Shown here in pieces: positions 34,740 to 45,310 of a stretch of 64,000 bases of DNA. The notes below the pieces were generated by a model that was not told the origin of the DNA, did no database searches, and saw only the letters and a program-made list of their open reading frames with translations. The position numbers and the translations under genes are program-made. Every line of letters begins with the position of its first letter. Positions within the stretch are counted from its first letter, which is position 1. The DNA is from WJLG01 sp964602485 (GTDB lineage Bacteria; Patescibacteriota; Patescibacteriia; Patescibacteriales; WJLG01), in assembly GCA_964602485.1 (NCBI GenBank), contig CAZRQU010000001.1, forward strand, positions 62,001 to 126,000, in the 5' to 3' direction.

Positions 34740-37031
34740 TTAGGAGGATGCTTCCATATGGGAAAGCTCACTTTTATAGACAGAGTTATTCTTTAAGACA
34801 TATATTTTCATACTTTTTTCAGACACATCTATATCTTCTATGTTTTCCATATCGAACACATATTGGCTTATGAACTTACCTTCTTTATCAAAGACTACCA
34901 GACGTTTATTTATCGGTTCGAATATATAGATATACTCATGTTCGGAAGAGGTTATTATTTTGTTGGCATTCTTTATCGGTTCATATAATTCTTCATTTTC
35001 GAATTCCTCTTCTTCTCCGCGAAGTAGTTTTTTTATAGTTCCGTCTACTTTAAGGATATAAATATAGCCGTCAATGGCTATATCAACTATTTTTGAGAGA
35101 TCCTCATTGGTTTTGAGCCACTCAGAAGGGGAGGAAAAACCATTATTGGTTCGACTGTAGCGATAGATCTGTTTTCTTCCGAGAAGATATAAATTGTTAT
35201 TGAAAGAAGCCATTGATATTATATTGTCATTACCGGGAAGTCCTATAGGTATATTTTTTATATTCTCCCTGCGCCCTTCCTTTTCAACTATTAGGATATT
35301 ATCCTTATTCAAATAGTTTATCCCGCTATCGGTGGCTGTCGGATAGTCCAAGTAATGAACATTGTCGGGCAGTTCATTGTTGGCTGTATTTATATCCTCT
35401 AGAAGATCTATTTTGTATATGGATTCTTGGCTCGAATCGCCAAGGTATACCGTATTGTTGTGTATTATTAGATTTTGGGCGTTTGCTTTATCGTTAAGAA
35501 CAGAGAAATCAGCTATATTATCTCCAGTTTCAACCTTTTTTATGTGCCTTATTCTATTTATTTGTTCTTCTTGTTTTGCTGTTATTTTTTTTAATTTTTC
35601 GTTTCCTTGTTTTTTATCTTCAGCTATGGAAGCCAAGAGTTCTTTGTTCTCCCAGAGAAGTTGTTTAGCCTTGTCTTCGTTGTTGTAAAGAAGATTAGCG
35701 TCTATTTTGTTTTGTTTTTTCTCTATTTTTTCCACCAATGACCCAAAGGCTTCTTTTTGAGCCAGTTTTTCATTTTTCTGTTTGGTGATGGTTAGGTTTA
35801 TTGAAAAAACGATCAATAATACGAAAGCTGATATCAAGATCGCTTTGTGTTTGTTCTTCAGCCCTCCTTCCGTCTCTTTTTTGCTGAATTTATCTTTAAG
35901 GATCGCCAATGACCTTTTTGTCTTTTGCCCCAAGTCAAGAACCTTCTTCTTATTGGTCATATTCTTTACGGTAGATATTGCAAGAAAAAAGACAAAGCTT
36001 ACAGCTTTGGATATATTGGATAATATATTTTTCAATAATCCTTTTCTTCTTTTGAATGATATGTGCTCCTTAAAGAGACGGAAGTTCTTTTGGGCAAAGT
36101 TATCCTTTTTCTTAGGCTCTGAATCTCGAGTTTTTTTAATTTTTTTGAGATTTATTATACCGGAAGGAGCCATTATGTTCTCTGTTTGATGCTCAACCGC
36201 ATCTATCTGGTTCATATACCTTTTGCTCTTCTCTTCCATTTCTTTTTTTAGGCCTTCTTTACTCACCTCATCGCTAGTCGAGTTTTTAATTATTATGCCC
36301 AAAAAGGTTATATAGGCGTTTACTTGTGAAAGAGTGTTCTTTATTTGTTCCGCCGCTCCGGTGGGGGACAGTTTCGTTATTATGTTCACTATTTGTTTGC
36401 TTGAGATGTATTCGTACAGAGCTTCATTGCCCATCATGAAATATCCGCCCGAAGGAATTCGTCCGCTGGTAAAATTGGAGAATAGTTTGTTGATATTCAC
36501 GGCCTTAGGGTCTTGCTCGCGGTTTTCACCGACTTCCGTTATTTTGTGTTCTATCTTTTCCGGTTCAAAGACCTTTCCTCCTTTTTTCTTCAAAGTGCCG
36601 GTTTTTTCCTTGTATATTAGAAAATTCCTATTTTTGCCAACGACTGAAAAGTGCAACTCCTCATCATGAATGACTGCTGCTGTGACATTGAAGGCGTAGG
36701 GGCTTATTTTTATTTTTTCTTGATTTAGGAAGTTTACCAGATCCCTGTTAGTTTTAGCTAAGGAGTCTTGGAAGATATTTTCGGTCCTTATGCTATCTAC
36801 TTTCTCTTTAAGCAAGAGCTTTTCATTTTGGTAATAATTATAATTTATGTTGTTTATAAGGAAGTTTATTACCTTGAGAGCGGCTGGCTTGCTGGATTCC
36901 ATCTCTATCAAAATAAAAAGTCTTCCAGCTAAGTTCTCTTTATAAGAATCGGGCTGGGCTATGAAGATGTCGCTTGATGAGCTGGATTTTTGCTCGCTGT
37001 TGAGTATCAGAGAGGCTGTTTTGTAATACAT
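34740..37031 (-). CDS. Large membrane protein: PP2C-like N-terminal domain plus extracytoplasmic beta-propeller
   Basis: A 763-residue protein in three parts. Residues 1 to about 250 have the layout of a PPM/PP2C-type phosphatase (GRLFILIEME, AAVIHDEELHFSVVGKNRNFLIY, SGGYFMMGNEALYEYIS), but I do not see the full set of metal-binding Asp residues, so it may be inactive. Then a charged linker and one membrane helix (AILISAFVLLIVFSINLTI) near residue 405. The remainder, after a coiled coil, is a repeat region with blades such as NLIIHNNTVYLGDSSQESIYKI and HEYIYIFEPINKRLVVFDKEG, consistent with a propeller outside the cell. It could transmit a surface signal inward, but that is inference. Confidence 0.6.
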   Translation of the reverse strand: MYYKTASLILNSEQKSSSSSDIFIAQPDSYKENLAGRLFILIEMESSKPAALKVINFLINNINYNYYQNEKLLLKEKVDSIRTENIFQDSLAKTNRDLVNFLNQEKIKISPYAFNVTAAVIHDEELHFSVVGKNRNFLIYKEKTGTLKKKGGKVFEPEKIEHKITEVGENREQDPKAVNINKLFSNFTSGRIPSGGYFMMGNEALYEYISSKQIVNIITKLSPTGAAEQIKNTLSQVNAYITFLGIIIKNSTSDEVSKEGLKKEMEEKSKRYMNQIDAVEHQTENIMAPSGIINLKKIKKTRDSEPKKKDNFAQKNFRLFKEHISFKRRKGLLKNILSNISKAVSFVFFLAISTVKNMTNKKKVLDLGQKTKRSLAILKDKFSKKETEGGLKNKHKAILISAFVLLIVFSINLTITKQKNEKLAQKEAFGSLVEKIEKKQNKIDANLLYNNEDKAKQLLWENKELLASIAEDKKQGNEKLKKITAKQEEQINRIRHIKKVETGDNIADFSVLNDKANAQNLIIHNNTVYLGDSSQESIYKIDLLEDINTANNELPDNVHYLDYPTATDSGINYLNKDNILIVEKEGRRENIKNIPIGLPGNDNIISMASFNNNLYLLGRKQIYRYSRTNNGFSSPSEWLKTNEDLSKIVDIAIDGYIYILKVDGTIKKLLRGEEEEFENEELYEPIKNANKIITSSEHEYIYIFEPINKRLVVFDKEGKFISQYVFDMENIEDIDVSEKSMKIYVLKNNSVYKSELSHMEASS

Positions 37032-37067
37032 TGGCTATTTGTATGTAAAAATTGGCCAATTAAGCAA

Positions 37068-37096
37068 TTGACGTTTCCTTTAATATATTATACTAT
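37068..37096 (+). promoter_or_regulatory. Promoter of the HTH regulator gene
   Basis: TTGACG (37068-37073), 17-base spacer, TACTAT (37091-37096). The gene starts at 37132. Confidence 0.65.
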
Positions 37097-37131
37097 AAAA
37101 AGGCAAAATAAGTAAAATATCAATAATATAT

Positions 37132-37788
37132 ATGTTGAACAAATTGTTCGGTTCCAACACTCGAACCAAGCTTCTGAAACAATTCCTTTTCAACTCAGAA
37201 GAGGGTTATTATATAAGGCAACTGGCCAGGGATCTGGGTTTACAGGTTAATTCAGTGAGAAGAGAATTGGATAATTTGGAAGAATTGGGGCTATTGTCAT
37301 CTGATATAGCTGAAGCAAAAGAAGAGGAAGATGAATATTGTTTGAATGGGATCAGGGATCTGAAGAAAGAAAAAAAGAAGACAAAGAGTAAACAGGTAAA
37401 ACCTCAAGATAAAAAATATTTCAAGGTCAACAAAGATTTTCCGGTATTCGAGGATCTGCGGTCACTGGTTATGAAATCGCAAGTCCTTCATAAAGATCAA
37501 TTCGCCAAGGATCTTTTGAAAATATGTAAGCCCAAGTTGCTCATTTTGACAGGGGTGTTCATAAATAGACCCGAGGTGGGCATAGATGTCTTCATAGTGG
37601 GTAGATTGTCGAAGGATAAGCTCAGGCCGGTTATTAGGCGTTTGGAAAAAGATCTTGACAGGGAGATAAATTTTACCATTATGGCTCCTTCGGAGTTCAA
37701 GTATCGCCGAGAAATAGCCGATGTTTTCCTGTATAGTGTTTTGGAAAACGAAAAGATGATCATGATAGATGAGATAGGGATAAGTTAG
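37132..37788 (+). CDS. Winged-helix regulator with nucleotidyltransferase-like C-terminal domain
   Basis: Residues 1-65 form an ArsR-like winged helix (FNSEEGYYIRQLARDLGLQV, NSVRRELDNLEELGLL). After a lysine-rich linker, residues 100-218 (LLILTGVFINRPEVGIDVFIVG) resemble the MNT-type nucleotidyltransferase fold: the metal motif normally GS..DxD appears as GVFINRPEVGIDVFI, so catalysis is doubtful. HTH-plus-NTase proteins of this shape are common in archaea and Patescibacteria. It precedes the ATP synthase operon, in the same direction, and may sense energy state; target unknown. Confidence 0.7.
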   Translation: MLNKLFGSNTRTKLLKQFLFNSEEGYYIRQLARDLGLQVNSVRRELDNLEELGLLSSDIAEAKEEEDEYCLNGIRDLKKEKKKTKSKQVKPQDKKYFKVNKDFPVFEDLRSLVMKSQVLHKDQFAKDLLKICKPKLLILTGVFINRPEVGIDVFIVGRLSKDKLRPVIRRLEKDLDREINFTIMAPSEFKYRREIADVFLYSVLENEKMIMIDEIGIS

Positions 37789-37837
37789 TGATCTCAAGCA
37801 TTTTATCCTGAGGGTTTCTGATTATTAGGGATATTTC

Positions 37838-37866
37838 TTGACTTGGAAAATAAGTTTTGTTAATAT
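37838..37866 (+). promoter_or_regulatory. Promoter of the ATP synthase operon
   Basis: TTGACT (37838-37843), 17-base spacer, TAATAT (37861-37866) with extended TGt. The first gene starts at 37935. Confidence 0.7.
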
Positions 37867-37934
37867 ATTAATCGAAAACAAGTTTAAATCCGCACCGTTT
37901 CGGGTTGCTAGGATTTATTTTTTTTCCAGTAAAT

Positions 37935-38222
37935 ATGAAAAAGAAGCCAGGGCCTGTTAATGGCGATACAAAAGAGATATTCCGGTCAATGGCTTGGTAT
38001 ACCAGCGCTTCCATTTTCGGACCTTTGGTCATTATCGGAGGAGCTGGCCATTTGCTTGATAAATATTTCGGCACTGAGCCGATCATAACTATAGTTGCCG
38101 TATTGGTGGCCTTTGTGGCTTCCAATATTCTCCTTTTAAAGAGAGCTATGTCCATCACTGGTCAGATAACCGAGATCGGCAAGCAGGGCAAGAACTATGA
38201 TCCAGAGGAAGAAGAGGAATAA
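37935..38222 (+). CDS. AtpZ/AtpI-like ATP synthase accessory protein
   Basis: From the ATG at 37935 (MKKKPGPVNGD) the protein has 95 residues with two membrane helices (ASIFGPLVIIGGAGHLLDKY and TIVAVLVAFVASNILLL) and an acidic C-terminus. The helix-Gly-rich turn with LLDKYFGT is typical of the AtpZ family (putative F1Fo ATPase subunit), which with AtpI assists c-ring assembly and may conduct Mg2+/Ca2+. A TTG start at 37905 would add 10 residues and is less likely. First gene of the atp operon. Confidence 0.8.
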   Translation: MKKKPGPVNGDTKEIFRSMAWYTSASIFGPLVIIGGAGHLLDKYFGTEPIITIVAVLVAFVASNILLLKRAMSITGQITEIGKQGKNYDPEEEEE

Positions 38223-38255
38223 TAATAAGGAGGATAGCCGTAGTTGTAAAAAAAT

Positions 38256-39062
38256 ATGGAATTGAATATATCATTGGCTCCACAAACATTATTTGAGATA
38301 GCCGGTTTTCCGGTGACCAATGCTTTTTTTTGGATGTTCGTCATTTCCTTGTTCTTAACTGTGGCTTTCGTTATTATAGCCAATAATCTCAGATCGGTAC
38401 CTAAAGGGATGCAGAATTTCATTGAAGTTTTCTTTGAATCAGCTTGGGATTTCGTAAAAACCACGGTCGGTAGCGAGAAAAAGGCGAAAAAGATGTTTCC
38501 TCTGGTCTTCACTATATTCATATTTGTATTGTTCAGTAATCTTTTTACATTCATACCTGGGCAGGCGGCAGTGATCTTGGCTAGGGAAGAAGGGAAGGTG
38601 TCGGTGTTCAGGTCGGTTATGTCGGATTATGGAATAGTTTTCTTGATGACGATCATCGCCATAATCATAGTGCAAATAGTGGCTATCGGAGTCAATGGAC
38701 CATTGGGTTATTTAGGTAGATTCTTTAACTTTTCAGGAGTTAAAGAATTTTTTGTTTTATTGACCAAAGGTAAATTCAAACCGGTTCAATTGGCTCAAGG
38801 GTTATTGGATGTATTTTTGGGTTTAATGGAGATCGTTAGTGAATTCGCCAAAGTATTATCCATGTCATTTAGGTTATTCGGCAATATGTTTGCCGGAGAG
38901 GTCTTAGGGGCAGTAATGTTGTTTTTGGCCCCTTTCTTTCTGCCTGTTCCTTTTTTATTTCTAGGGCTTTTGACAGCTTTTGTGCAAGCGTTCGTTTTTG
39001 CGGTTTTAACCTTGGTGTTCATAGATATGGCCTCCGAGTCTGAAACAGCCAACGCTGATTAG
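38256..39062 (+). CDS. atpB: ATP synthase subunit a
   Basis: Fo stator subunit with the ion half-channels. The essential arginine helix reads MSFRLFGNMFAGEVLGAVML, and the last helices contain FLGLLTAFVQAFVFAVLTLVF. About six membrane helices, 268 residues. Here it sits in the order Z-a-c-b-delta-alpha-gamma-beta-epsilon, the standard bacterial arrangement. Confidence 0.95.
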   Translation: MELNISLAPQTLFEIAGFPVTNAFFWMFVISLFLTVAFVIIANNLRSVPKGMQNFIEVFFESAWDFVKTTVGSEKKAKKMFPLVFTIFIFVLFSNLFTFIPGQAAVILAREEGKVSVFRSVMSDYGIVFLMTIIAIIIVQIVAIGVNGPLGYLGRFFNFSGVKEFFVLLTKGKFKPVQLAQGLLDVFLGLMEIVSEFAKVLSMSFRLFGNMFAGEVLGAVMLFLAPFFLPVPFLFLGLLTAFVQAFVFAVLTLVFIDMASESETANAD

Positions 39063-39070
39063 ATGTTTTA

Positions 39071-39101
39071 TTGATCGGCTAACTGTGAGTTGACCGATCA
39101 A
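39071..39101 (+). promoter_or_regulatory. Hairpin in the atpB-atpE spacer
   Basis: TTGATCGG (39071-39078) / CCGATCAA (39094-39101) with an inner AACT/AGTT pair and loop GTG. No T run follows, so this is more likely an mRNA-processing or stability element than a terminator; it precedes the c subunit, which is needed in many copies. Confidence 0.5.
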
Positions 39102-39132
39102 CAGATCAGCTAATTAACCAATTAACCAATAA

Positions 39133-39366
<234 letters not shown>

Positions 39367-39387
39367 GCATCAAGAGGATAGATAGAT

Positions 39388-39411
39388 TCCACCTGTTATT
39401 TTTCGGGTGGA
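39388..39411 (+). promoter_or_regulatory. Hairpin in the atpE-atpF spacer
   Basis: TCCACC (39388-39393) / GGTGGA (39406-39411), then a T-rich stretch. It could act as a partial terminator or 3'-end stabiliser that raises c-subunit output over downstream genes. The spacer is 147 bases, the longest in the operon, and holds no gene. Confidence 0.45.
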
Positions 39412-39513
39412 GACCTTTATTCTTTTGAAAAAAATGAGAACGATATGATATTAGAGGCATCACCCGATGATGGCGGCCATAATATCCATTCGTGTCATTA
39501 GTATTGAGATAAT

Positions 39514-40011
39514 ATGGAATTATTGAATTCACTAGGTATAAACATAAAGATATTGATCGCCCAGTTGATCAATTTCAGTGTTATGCTTTTTATCCTCTGG
39601 AAGTTTGCCTATAGGCCGATGAGGAAGTTTTTGGAGGAGAGAAGGAGCAAAATAGAGAAAGGGGTGGAGAATGCTGAGAAAGCAGAAGAACGTTTAAAGG
39701 AAATAGATGAGAAAGAATCAGAAGTTATAAAAGATGCTAAAAAAGAAGCGGCTAAGATACTTGAGGATGCCAGAGAACAGGCCGAAGAGAATAAGAAGAG
39801 GATGATAGATAAAGCCAAGGAAGAGATCGGCACTATAATAAATAAAGAAAAAGAGAATATACAAGTAGAGAAGTCAGAGACATTGAAGGAAATAAAAAAG
39901 GAGGTAGGGGAACTGATAGCTATTGGAGTGGAAAAGGTTATAGAAGAAAAAATGAATGCTAAGAAAGACAAGGAAATGATAGAGAGATCTATTAAGAATA
40001 TCGGTAAATAA
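39514..40011 (+). CDS. atpF: ATP synthase subunit b
   Basis: Peripheral-stalk subunit: one N-terminal membrane helix (ILIAQLINFSVMLFILWKFAY) followed by a long, almost uninterrupted coiled coil rich in E and K (KAEERLKEIDEKESEVIKDA). 165 residues, normal length. Only one b gene is present, so a homodimer is expected. Confidence 0.93.
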   Translation: MELLNSLGINIKILIAQLINFSVMLFILWKFAYRPMRKFLEERRSKIEKGVENAEKAEERLKEIDEKESEVIKDAKKEAAKILEDAREQAEENKKRMIDKAKEEIGTIINKEKENIQVEKSETLKEIKKEVGELIAIGVEKVIEEKMNAKKDKEMIERSIKNIGK

Positions 40012-40036
40012 TTCGAGAAAATTTTGATATAAAGAT

Positions 40037-40438
40037 ATGAATATAAAACCAAAACAATACGCGATCGCCTTATTTGAGAGTTTGAAGGACGCTAAGGACA
40101 AAGAACAGAAAGAGATCGTGCAGAGATTCGTTTCTAAACTGATCGACAATAACGACATTTCAAAAATAGAGCCGATGATCAGCTATTTTGAGGAATTATT
40201 CAATAAATATGAAGATATAGCTGAGGCCCAGATCATAAGCGTCTATGAACTGGATAAGAATATCCTTAGTATGCTTAAAAAACTAATATCCGAAAGGACT
40301 CAAGCCGAGAACATTAATATAAGCGAAAAGAAAGACAAGGGCCTTTTGGGAGGTGTAGTGCTTCGTTATGGAGATAGATCCCTGGACCTTAGCCTGAAAA
40401 GAAGACTGGAAGGATTCAAGAGGCAAATGATCAGTTAA
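40037..40438 (+). CDS. atpH: ATP synthase subunit delta, short form
   Basis: Connects the F1 crown to the b stalk. The N-terminal helical bundle (KQYAIALFESLKDAKDKEQK) and the C-terminal signature GLLGGVVLRYGDRSLDLSLKRRLEGF are recognisable. At 133 residues it is about 45 shorter than usual, with the reduction in the middle. Gene order between atpF and atpA supports the call. Confidence 0.88.
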   Translation: MNIKPKQYAIALFESLKDAKDKEQKEIVQRFVSKLIDNNDISKIEPMISYFEELFNKYEDIAEAQIISVYELDKNILSMLKKLISERTQAENINISEKKDKGLLGGVVLRYGDRSLDLSLKRRLEGFKRQMIS

Positions 40439-40483
40439 TAGGGGAGGTAGTTAATAATTCATCATTCATTATTGATAAAAAAT

Positions 40484-42010
40484 ATGTCTAATACAAAAGA
40501 TTTCATTGTAGAACAGATAAAAAAACAGATCGGACAATATGAATCAGAAGCTCGCGAACAGAATTTTGGAAAAGTTATAGAAGTAGGAGATGGTATTGCC
40601 CGAATATCAGGCCTTTCTGAAGTTATGATGTCGGAAATGCTTGAGTTCAAGACCGCTTCCGGATCTCGTTTCGGGGTGGCCTTGAATCTGGAGGAAGATA
40701 GTGTTGGCTCCATTGTTTTGGATGATCATGAAGCCATAAAAGAAGGAGATGAGGTTCTAGCCACGAAGAAAATACTGGAGGTGCCTGTGTCCGATGAGAT
40801 AGTTGGAAGGATACTTGATCCTTTGGGTCAAGCTTTGGACGGCAAGGATAATATCAAGACCGACACTTATTATCCGGTAGAAAAAGTAGCCCCCGGCGTT
40901 ATGGCCAGAGAGTCGGTCGGTCAGCCTTTGCAGACCGGTATCAAGGCCATTGATTCCATGATCCCTATCGGAAGAGGTCAGAGAGAGTTGATAATAGGCG
41001 ATAGACAGATAGGTAAGAGCGCCATAGCTATTGATACGATAATAAACCAGAAAGGACAAGGAGTTAAATGTATATATGTGGCGGTTGGTCAAAAAGAATC
41101 CAAAGTGGCCAGTATATCGGCTAAATTGAAAGAAGCCGGAGCTATGGATTATACCACTATCGTGGTCGCCGGAGCTTCTGACCCGGCATCGCTTCTATAT
41201 ATAGCTCCTTATGCCGGTTGTGCTATGGCTGAATATTTCTTGGATAAAGGTGAAGATGTCCTTATTGTCTATGATGATCTTTCCAAGCAGGCAGCTGCTT
41301 ATAGGGAAATATCATTGTTGCTTAGAAGGCCTCCCGGACGTGAAGCTTATCCCGGTGATGTTTTTTATCTTCATTCAAGGCTTTTGGAAAGAGCTTGTAA
41401 GTTGAATAAGGATAATGGAGGAGGTTCAATAACCGCTTTACCGATAATAGAAACTCAAGCCGGAGATGTTTCCGCTTATATACCGACCAATGTCATATCT
41501 ATTACTGATGGTCAAATATACTTAGAACCGGATCTTTTCTACCAGGGACAACGACCGGCTATCAATGCCGGTATATCCGTTTCCCGCGTAGGGTCTTCAG
41601 CCCAGATAAAGGCTATGAAAAAAGTGGCCGGAAAGATGAGACTTGAAGTGGCGCAGTATAGGGAATTGGCTGCCTTTGCCCAATTCGGTTCTGATCTTGA
41701 TGAAGAGACCAAGTCCAGATTGGAAAGAGGTAAGAGGATCGTGGAAATATTGAAACAAAAACAATACGAACCGGTCTCCACCGAGGACCAAGTAGCCATA
41801 TTCTTTGCTGTTACCGGCGGCTTTATGGATGATATCCCCGTGGATAAGATAACTGATCTTGAGACAGGATTACTGGACTATATAAAAGAAAGATCATTTA
41901 ACAGTTTGAAGAAGATAAAAGAAACCGGTTTGCTGGAAGATGATGTTAAAGAGGAGTTGACCAAAGTGATAAAAGATTACAAAGACACCTTGGATCATGT
42001 TGAAAAATAA
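40484..42010 (+). CDS. atpA: ATP synthase subunit alpha
   Basis: Non-catalytic nucleotide-binding F1 subunit. P-loop [34 protein letters not shown] and the alpha arginine-finger region ([20 protein letters not shown]) are present. From the ATG at 40484 (MSNTKDF) it has 508 residues; an upstream TTG in frame at 40472 is unlikely. Confidence 0.97.
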   Translation: MSNTKDFIVEQIKKQIGQYESEAREQNFGKVIEVGDGIARISGLSEVMMSEMLEFKTASGSRFGVALNLEEDSVGSIVLDDHEAIKEGDEVLATKKILEVPVSDEIVGRILDPLGQALDGKDNIKTDTYYPVEKVAPGVMARESVGQPLQTGIKAIDSMIPIGRGQRELIIGDRQIGKSAIAIDTIINQKGQGVKCIYVAVGQKESKVASISAKLKEAGAMDYTTIVVAGASDPASLLYIAPYAGCAMAEYFLDKGEDVLIVYDDLSKQAAAYREISLLLRRPPGREAYPGDVFYLHSRLLERACKLNKDNGGGSITALPIIETQAGDVSAYIPTNVISITDGQIYLEPDLFYQGQRPAINAGISVSRVGSSAQIKAMKKVAGKMRLEVAQYRELAAFAQFGSDLDEETKSRLERGKRIVEILKQKQYEPVSTEDQVAIFFAVTGGFMDDIPVDKITDLETGLLDYIKERSFNSLKKIKETGLLEDDVKEELTKVIKDYKDTLDHVEK

Positions 42011-42097
42011 CAAATTGCAAAGAGCAAATAACAAATTGCAAAGAGCAAAAATAAGATATTTGCAGTTTGCACATTGATATTTGCAGTTTGAATAAAA
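42011..42097 (+). repeat. Short-word repeats in the atpA-atpG spacer
   Basis: Two copies of ACAAATTGCAAAGAGCAAA in tandem, then two copies of ATATTTGCAGTTTG (42056-42069 and 42077-42090). The 15-mer at 42056-42070 is the exact reverse complement of one beside the tRNAs (11683-11697). Origin unknown. Confidence 0.7.
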
Positions 42098-43093
42098 ATG
42101 TCAAATACCAAAGATATAAAAAGAAGAATATCATCGGTTGGCAATACCAAGAAGATAACCAGAGCTATGGAGATGGTGGCGGCTGCCAAAATGAGAAAAG
42201 CCACTGAAGCGGTTTTGGCTACCCGGACATATGCCAACCTATCTTGGACCACTGTTTTGAATATATCTCAATCCGTTAATTCAGGTAAATACGCCCATCC
42301 TTTGTTGGCTGAGAGAAAAGAGATCAAAAGAGAGGCAGTGATCCTTATAGCCTCCAATCGAGGTCTTTGTGGTGGTTTTAACTCTTCTGTGATACAAAAA
42401 GCGGTAGACTCCATAAGAAAATATGGCACTAGCGAGCATGAGCTGACCAGAAATCTTAAAAAAGAGATAAAAAAGGATGTCGATTTCATCGTTGTAGGGA
42501 AAAGAGGTCTTTCCGTAAAAAGCAGATATGGGTGCAATGTGGTGGCCGATTTTGAAAAGGCGGATGTTTGTTATGAAGTGAAAGAAGTGATGCCGGTAGC
42601 AAAAATGGTGATCAGTGATTTTTTGTCAGGAAAATATGACAAGGTCATGGTGGCCTATACCGATTTTATCACTCCGGCAAAGCAGATACCCAGAGTAAAA
42701 CAGCTTTTGCCGATAGATCTAAAGGCTAAAGATCATCACCTAGGGGTAGTTGGCGATGATCCAAGGATCGGTGTTGATCGAGATTTTATAAAAGAGAAAG
42801 AAGACAAATATCTCAAAGATGAAAAGAATAGTTATATGTTCACCTATGAGCCTAGTGCTGAAGAGATATTGGAAGAAATGTTGCCAAGGTTGATAGAGGT
42901 TCAACTTTTCCAGGCCTTATTGGAGTCGAACGCTTCAGAGCATAGTGCCAGAATGAGCGCTATGCACCAAGCAACAGAGGCGGCTGAGGATCTTGTTAAG
43001 GAATTGAAATTATATTACAACAAAGCCAGACAGGCCGCCATAACGAATGAAATATCAGAGATCGTGGCCGGCGTAAATGCTTTATCTGATTAG
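42098..43093 (+). CDS. atpG: ATP synthase subunit gamma
   Basis: Central rotor shaft. N-terminal helix IKRRISSVGNTKKITRAMEM and C-terminal helix ALLESNASEHSARMSAMHQA flank a Rossmann-like middle (LIASNRGLCGGFNSSVI). At 331 residues it is about 45 longer than typical bacterial gamma; the excess is in the middle domain (around residues 205-250, KDHHLGVVGDDPRIGVDRD). Confidence 0.94.
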   Translation: MSNTKDIKRRISSVGNTKKITRAMEMVAAAKMRKATEAVLATRTYANLSWTTVLNISQSVNSGKYAHPLLAERKEIKREAVILIASNRGLCGGFNSSVIQKAVDSIRKYGTSEHELTRNLKKEIKKDVDFIVVGKRGLSVKSRYGCNVVADFEKADVCYEVKEVMPVAKMVISDFLSGKYDKVMVAYTDFITPAKQIPRVKQLLPIDLKAKDHHLGVVGDDPRIGVDRDFIKEKEDKYLKDEKNSYMFTYEPSAEEILEEMLPRLIEVQLFQALLESNASEHSARMSAMHQATEAAEDLVKELKLYYNKARQAAITNEISEIVAGVNALSD

Positions 43094-43183
43094 GCTGTTT
43101 TGTCCTATGAATTATGCTTTGGATCTTTTTGGACCAAGATATTAAAATTTTTTAAAAATTTAGAATTTTAAATTAAAAATTAG

Positions 43184-44575
<1,392 letters not shown>

Positions 44576-44587
44576 TTTTTAAGAGAC

Positions 44588-44609
44588 CCTGTATTAGCGG
44601 CTATACAGG
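44588..44609 (+). promoter_or_regulatory. Hairpin in the atpD-atpC spacer
   Basis: CCTGTAT (44588-44594) / ATACAGG (44603-44609), 8-base loop, followed by AT-rich repeated words and no T run. Probably an mRNA 3'-end or processing element. Confidence 0.45.
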
Positions 44610-44678
44610 ATATAATTGTTAAATTGTTATATTGTTTTGAATAGCGGTATAACAATTCAGTAATATAGCAATATAACA

Positions 44679-45116
44679 ATGGATAATAAAATGATAAAAT
44701 TTGAAATAGTCACTCCGGAAAAGCACATATTAAAGGAATATGTTAAGCAGGTTACAGTTCCTACCAGAGAAGGGGATGTGACCATTTTACCAAAACACAC
44801 TCCCTTAATATCGACTTTAAGGTCTGGAGTTTTGGAGTTTTCCAAAGAGGACGGCAGTCAAGAGGTGGCTTTTGTTTCCGGAGGATTCTTAGAGGTTTTG
44901 CGGAATAAAGTGGTAGTTTTGGCTGATGCAGCTGAAAGAGCAGAAGAAATAGATGAGGTTAAGGTGACTGAGGCTAGATCGAAAGCAGAGAAAGAGATGC
45001 AGGAGATAAGATCGGATGATAGTGAAAGATTTGCTAATATTAGTTCAAAAATTGAAAGAGAATTGGCCAAGACCAAAGCACTTAAAAGGTGGAAGTCATT
45101 GAAGAACATAAAGTGA
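44679..45116 (+). CDS. atpC: ATP synthase subunit epsilon
   Basis: Regulatory rotor subunit. The N-terminal beta sandwich has IVTPEKHILKEYVKQVTVPT, GDVTILPKHTPLISTLRSG and GGFLEVLRNKVVVLAD; the C-terminal two-helix part (EARSKAEKEMQEIRSDDSER and KTKALKRWKSLKN) is complete, so inhibition of ATP hydrolysis by the helical domain is possible. 145 residues. Last gene of the operon. Confidence 0.94.
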   Translation: MDNKMIKFEIVTPEKHILKEYVKQVTVPTREGDVTILPKHTPLISTLRSGVLEFSKEDGSQEVAFVSGGFLEVLRNKVVVLADAAERAEEIDEVKVTEARSKAEKEMQEIRSDDSERFANISSKIERELAKTKALKRWKSLKNIK

Positions 45117-45183
45117 TCAAGATCACTTGCCAAAGAGTTTTTTGCGTGCTAGTCTAAATATACAAAATAAACAAAATATTTGA
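45117..45183 (+). other. Short spacer after atpC before its terminator
   Basis: The bases directly after atpC (45117-45182) hold no gene or motif that I can see. The terminator begins at 45183. Confidence 0.3.
45117..45183 (+). other. Boundary note for the atp operon end
   Basis: The atp operon ends here: AT-rich sequence without coding potential separates atpC from the terminator listed at 45183-45197 and the Wzz-like gene promoter. Confidence 0.2.
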
Positions 45184-45217
45184 AAAGACAGATAGCTTTT
45201 AAAGCGCTGTCTTTTTT
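45183..45217 (+). terminator. Terminator of the ATP synthase operon
   Basis: AAAAGACAG (45183-45191) / CTGTCTTTT (45207-45215) enclosing a second AGCTTT/AAAGC pairing, with six Ts at the end of the stem. Confidence 0.8.
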
Positions 45218-45244
45218 GTGTTTTTTGACAATTAGGCTTGGCTA

Positions 45245-45273
45245 TTGACAAAAATAGAAAAAAGTGCTACTGT
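45245..45273 (+). promoter_or_regulatory. Promoter of the Wzz-like gene
   Basis: Consensus TTGACA (45245-45250), 17-base spacer, TACTGT (45268-45273) with extended TGc. Confidence 0.6.
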
Positions 45274-45310
45274 CAATAGAATTGATTTTATAATTATTTA
45301 GAATAGTCAA

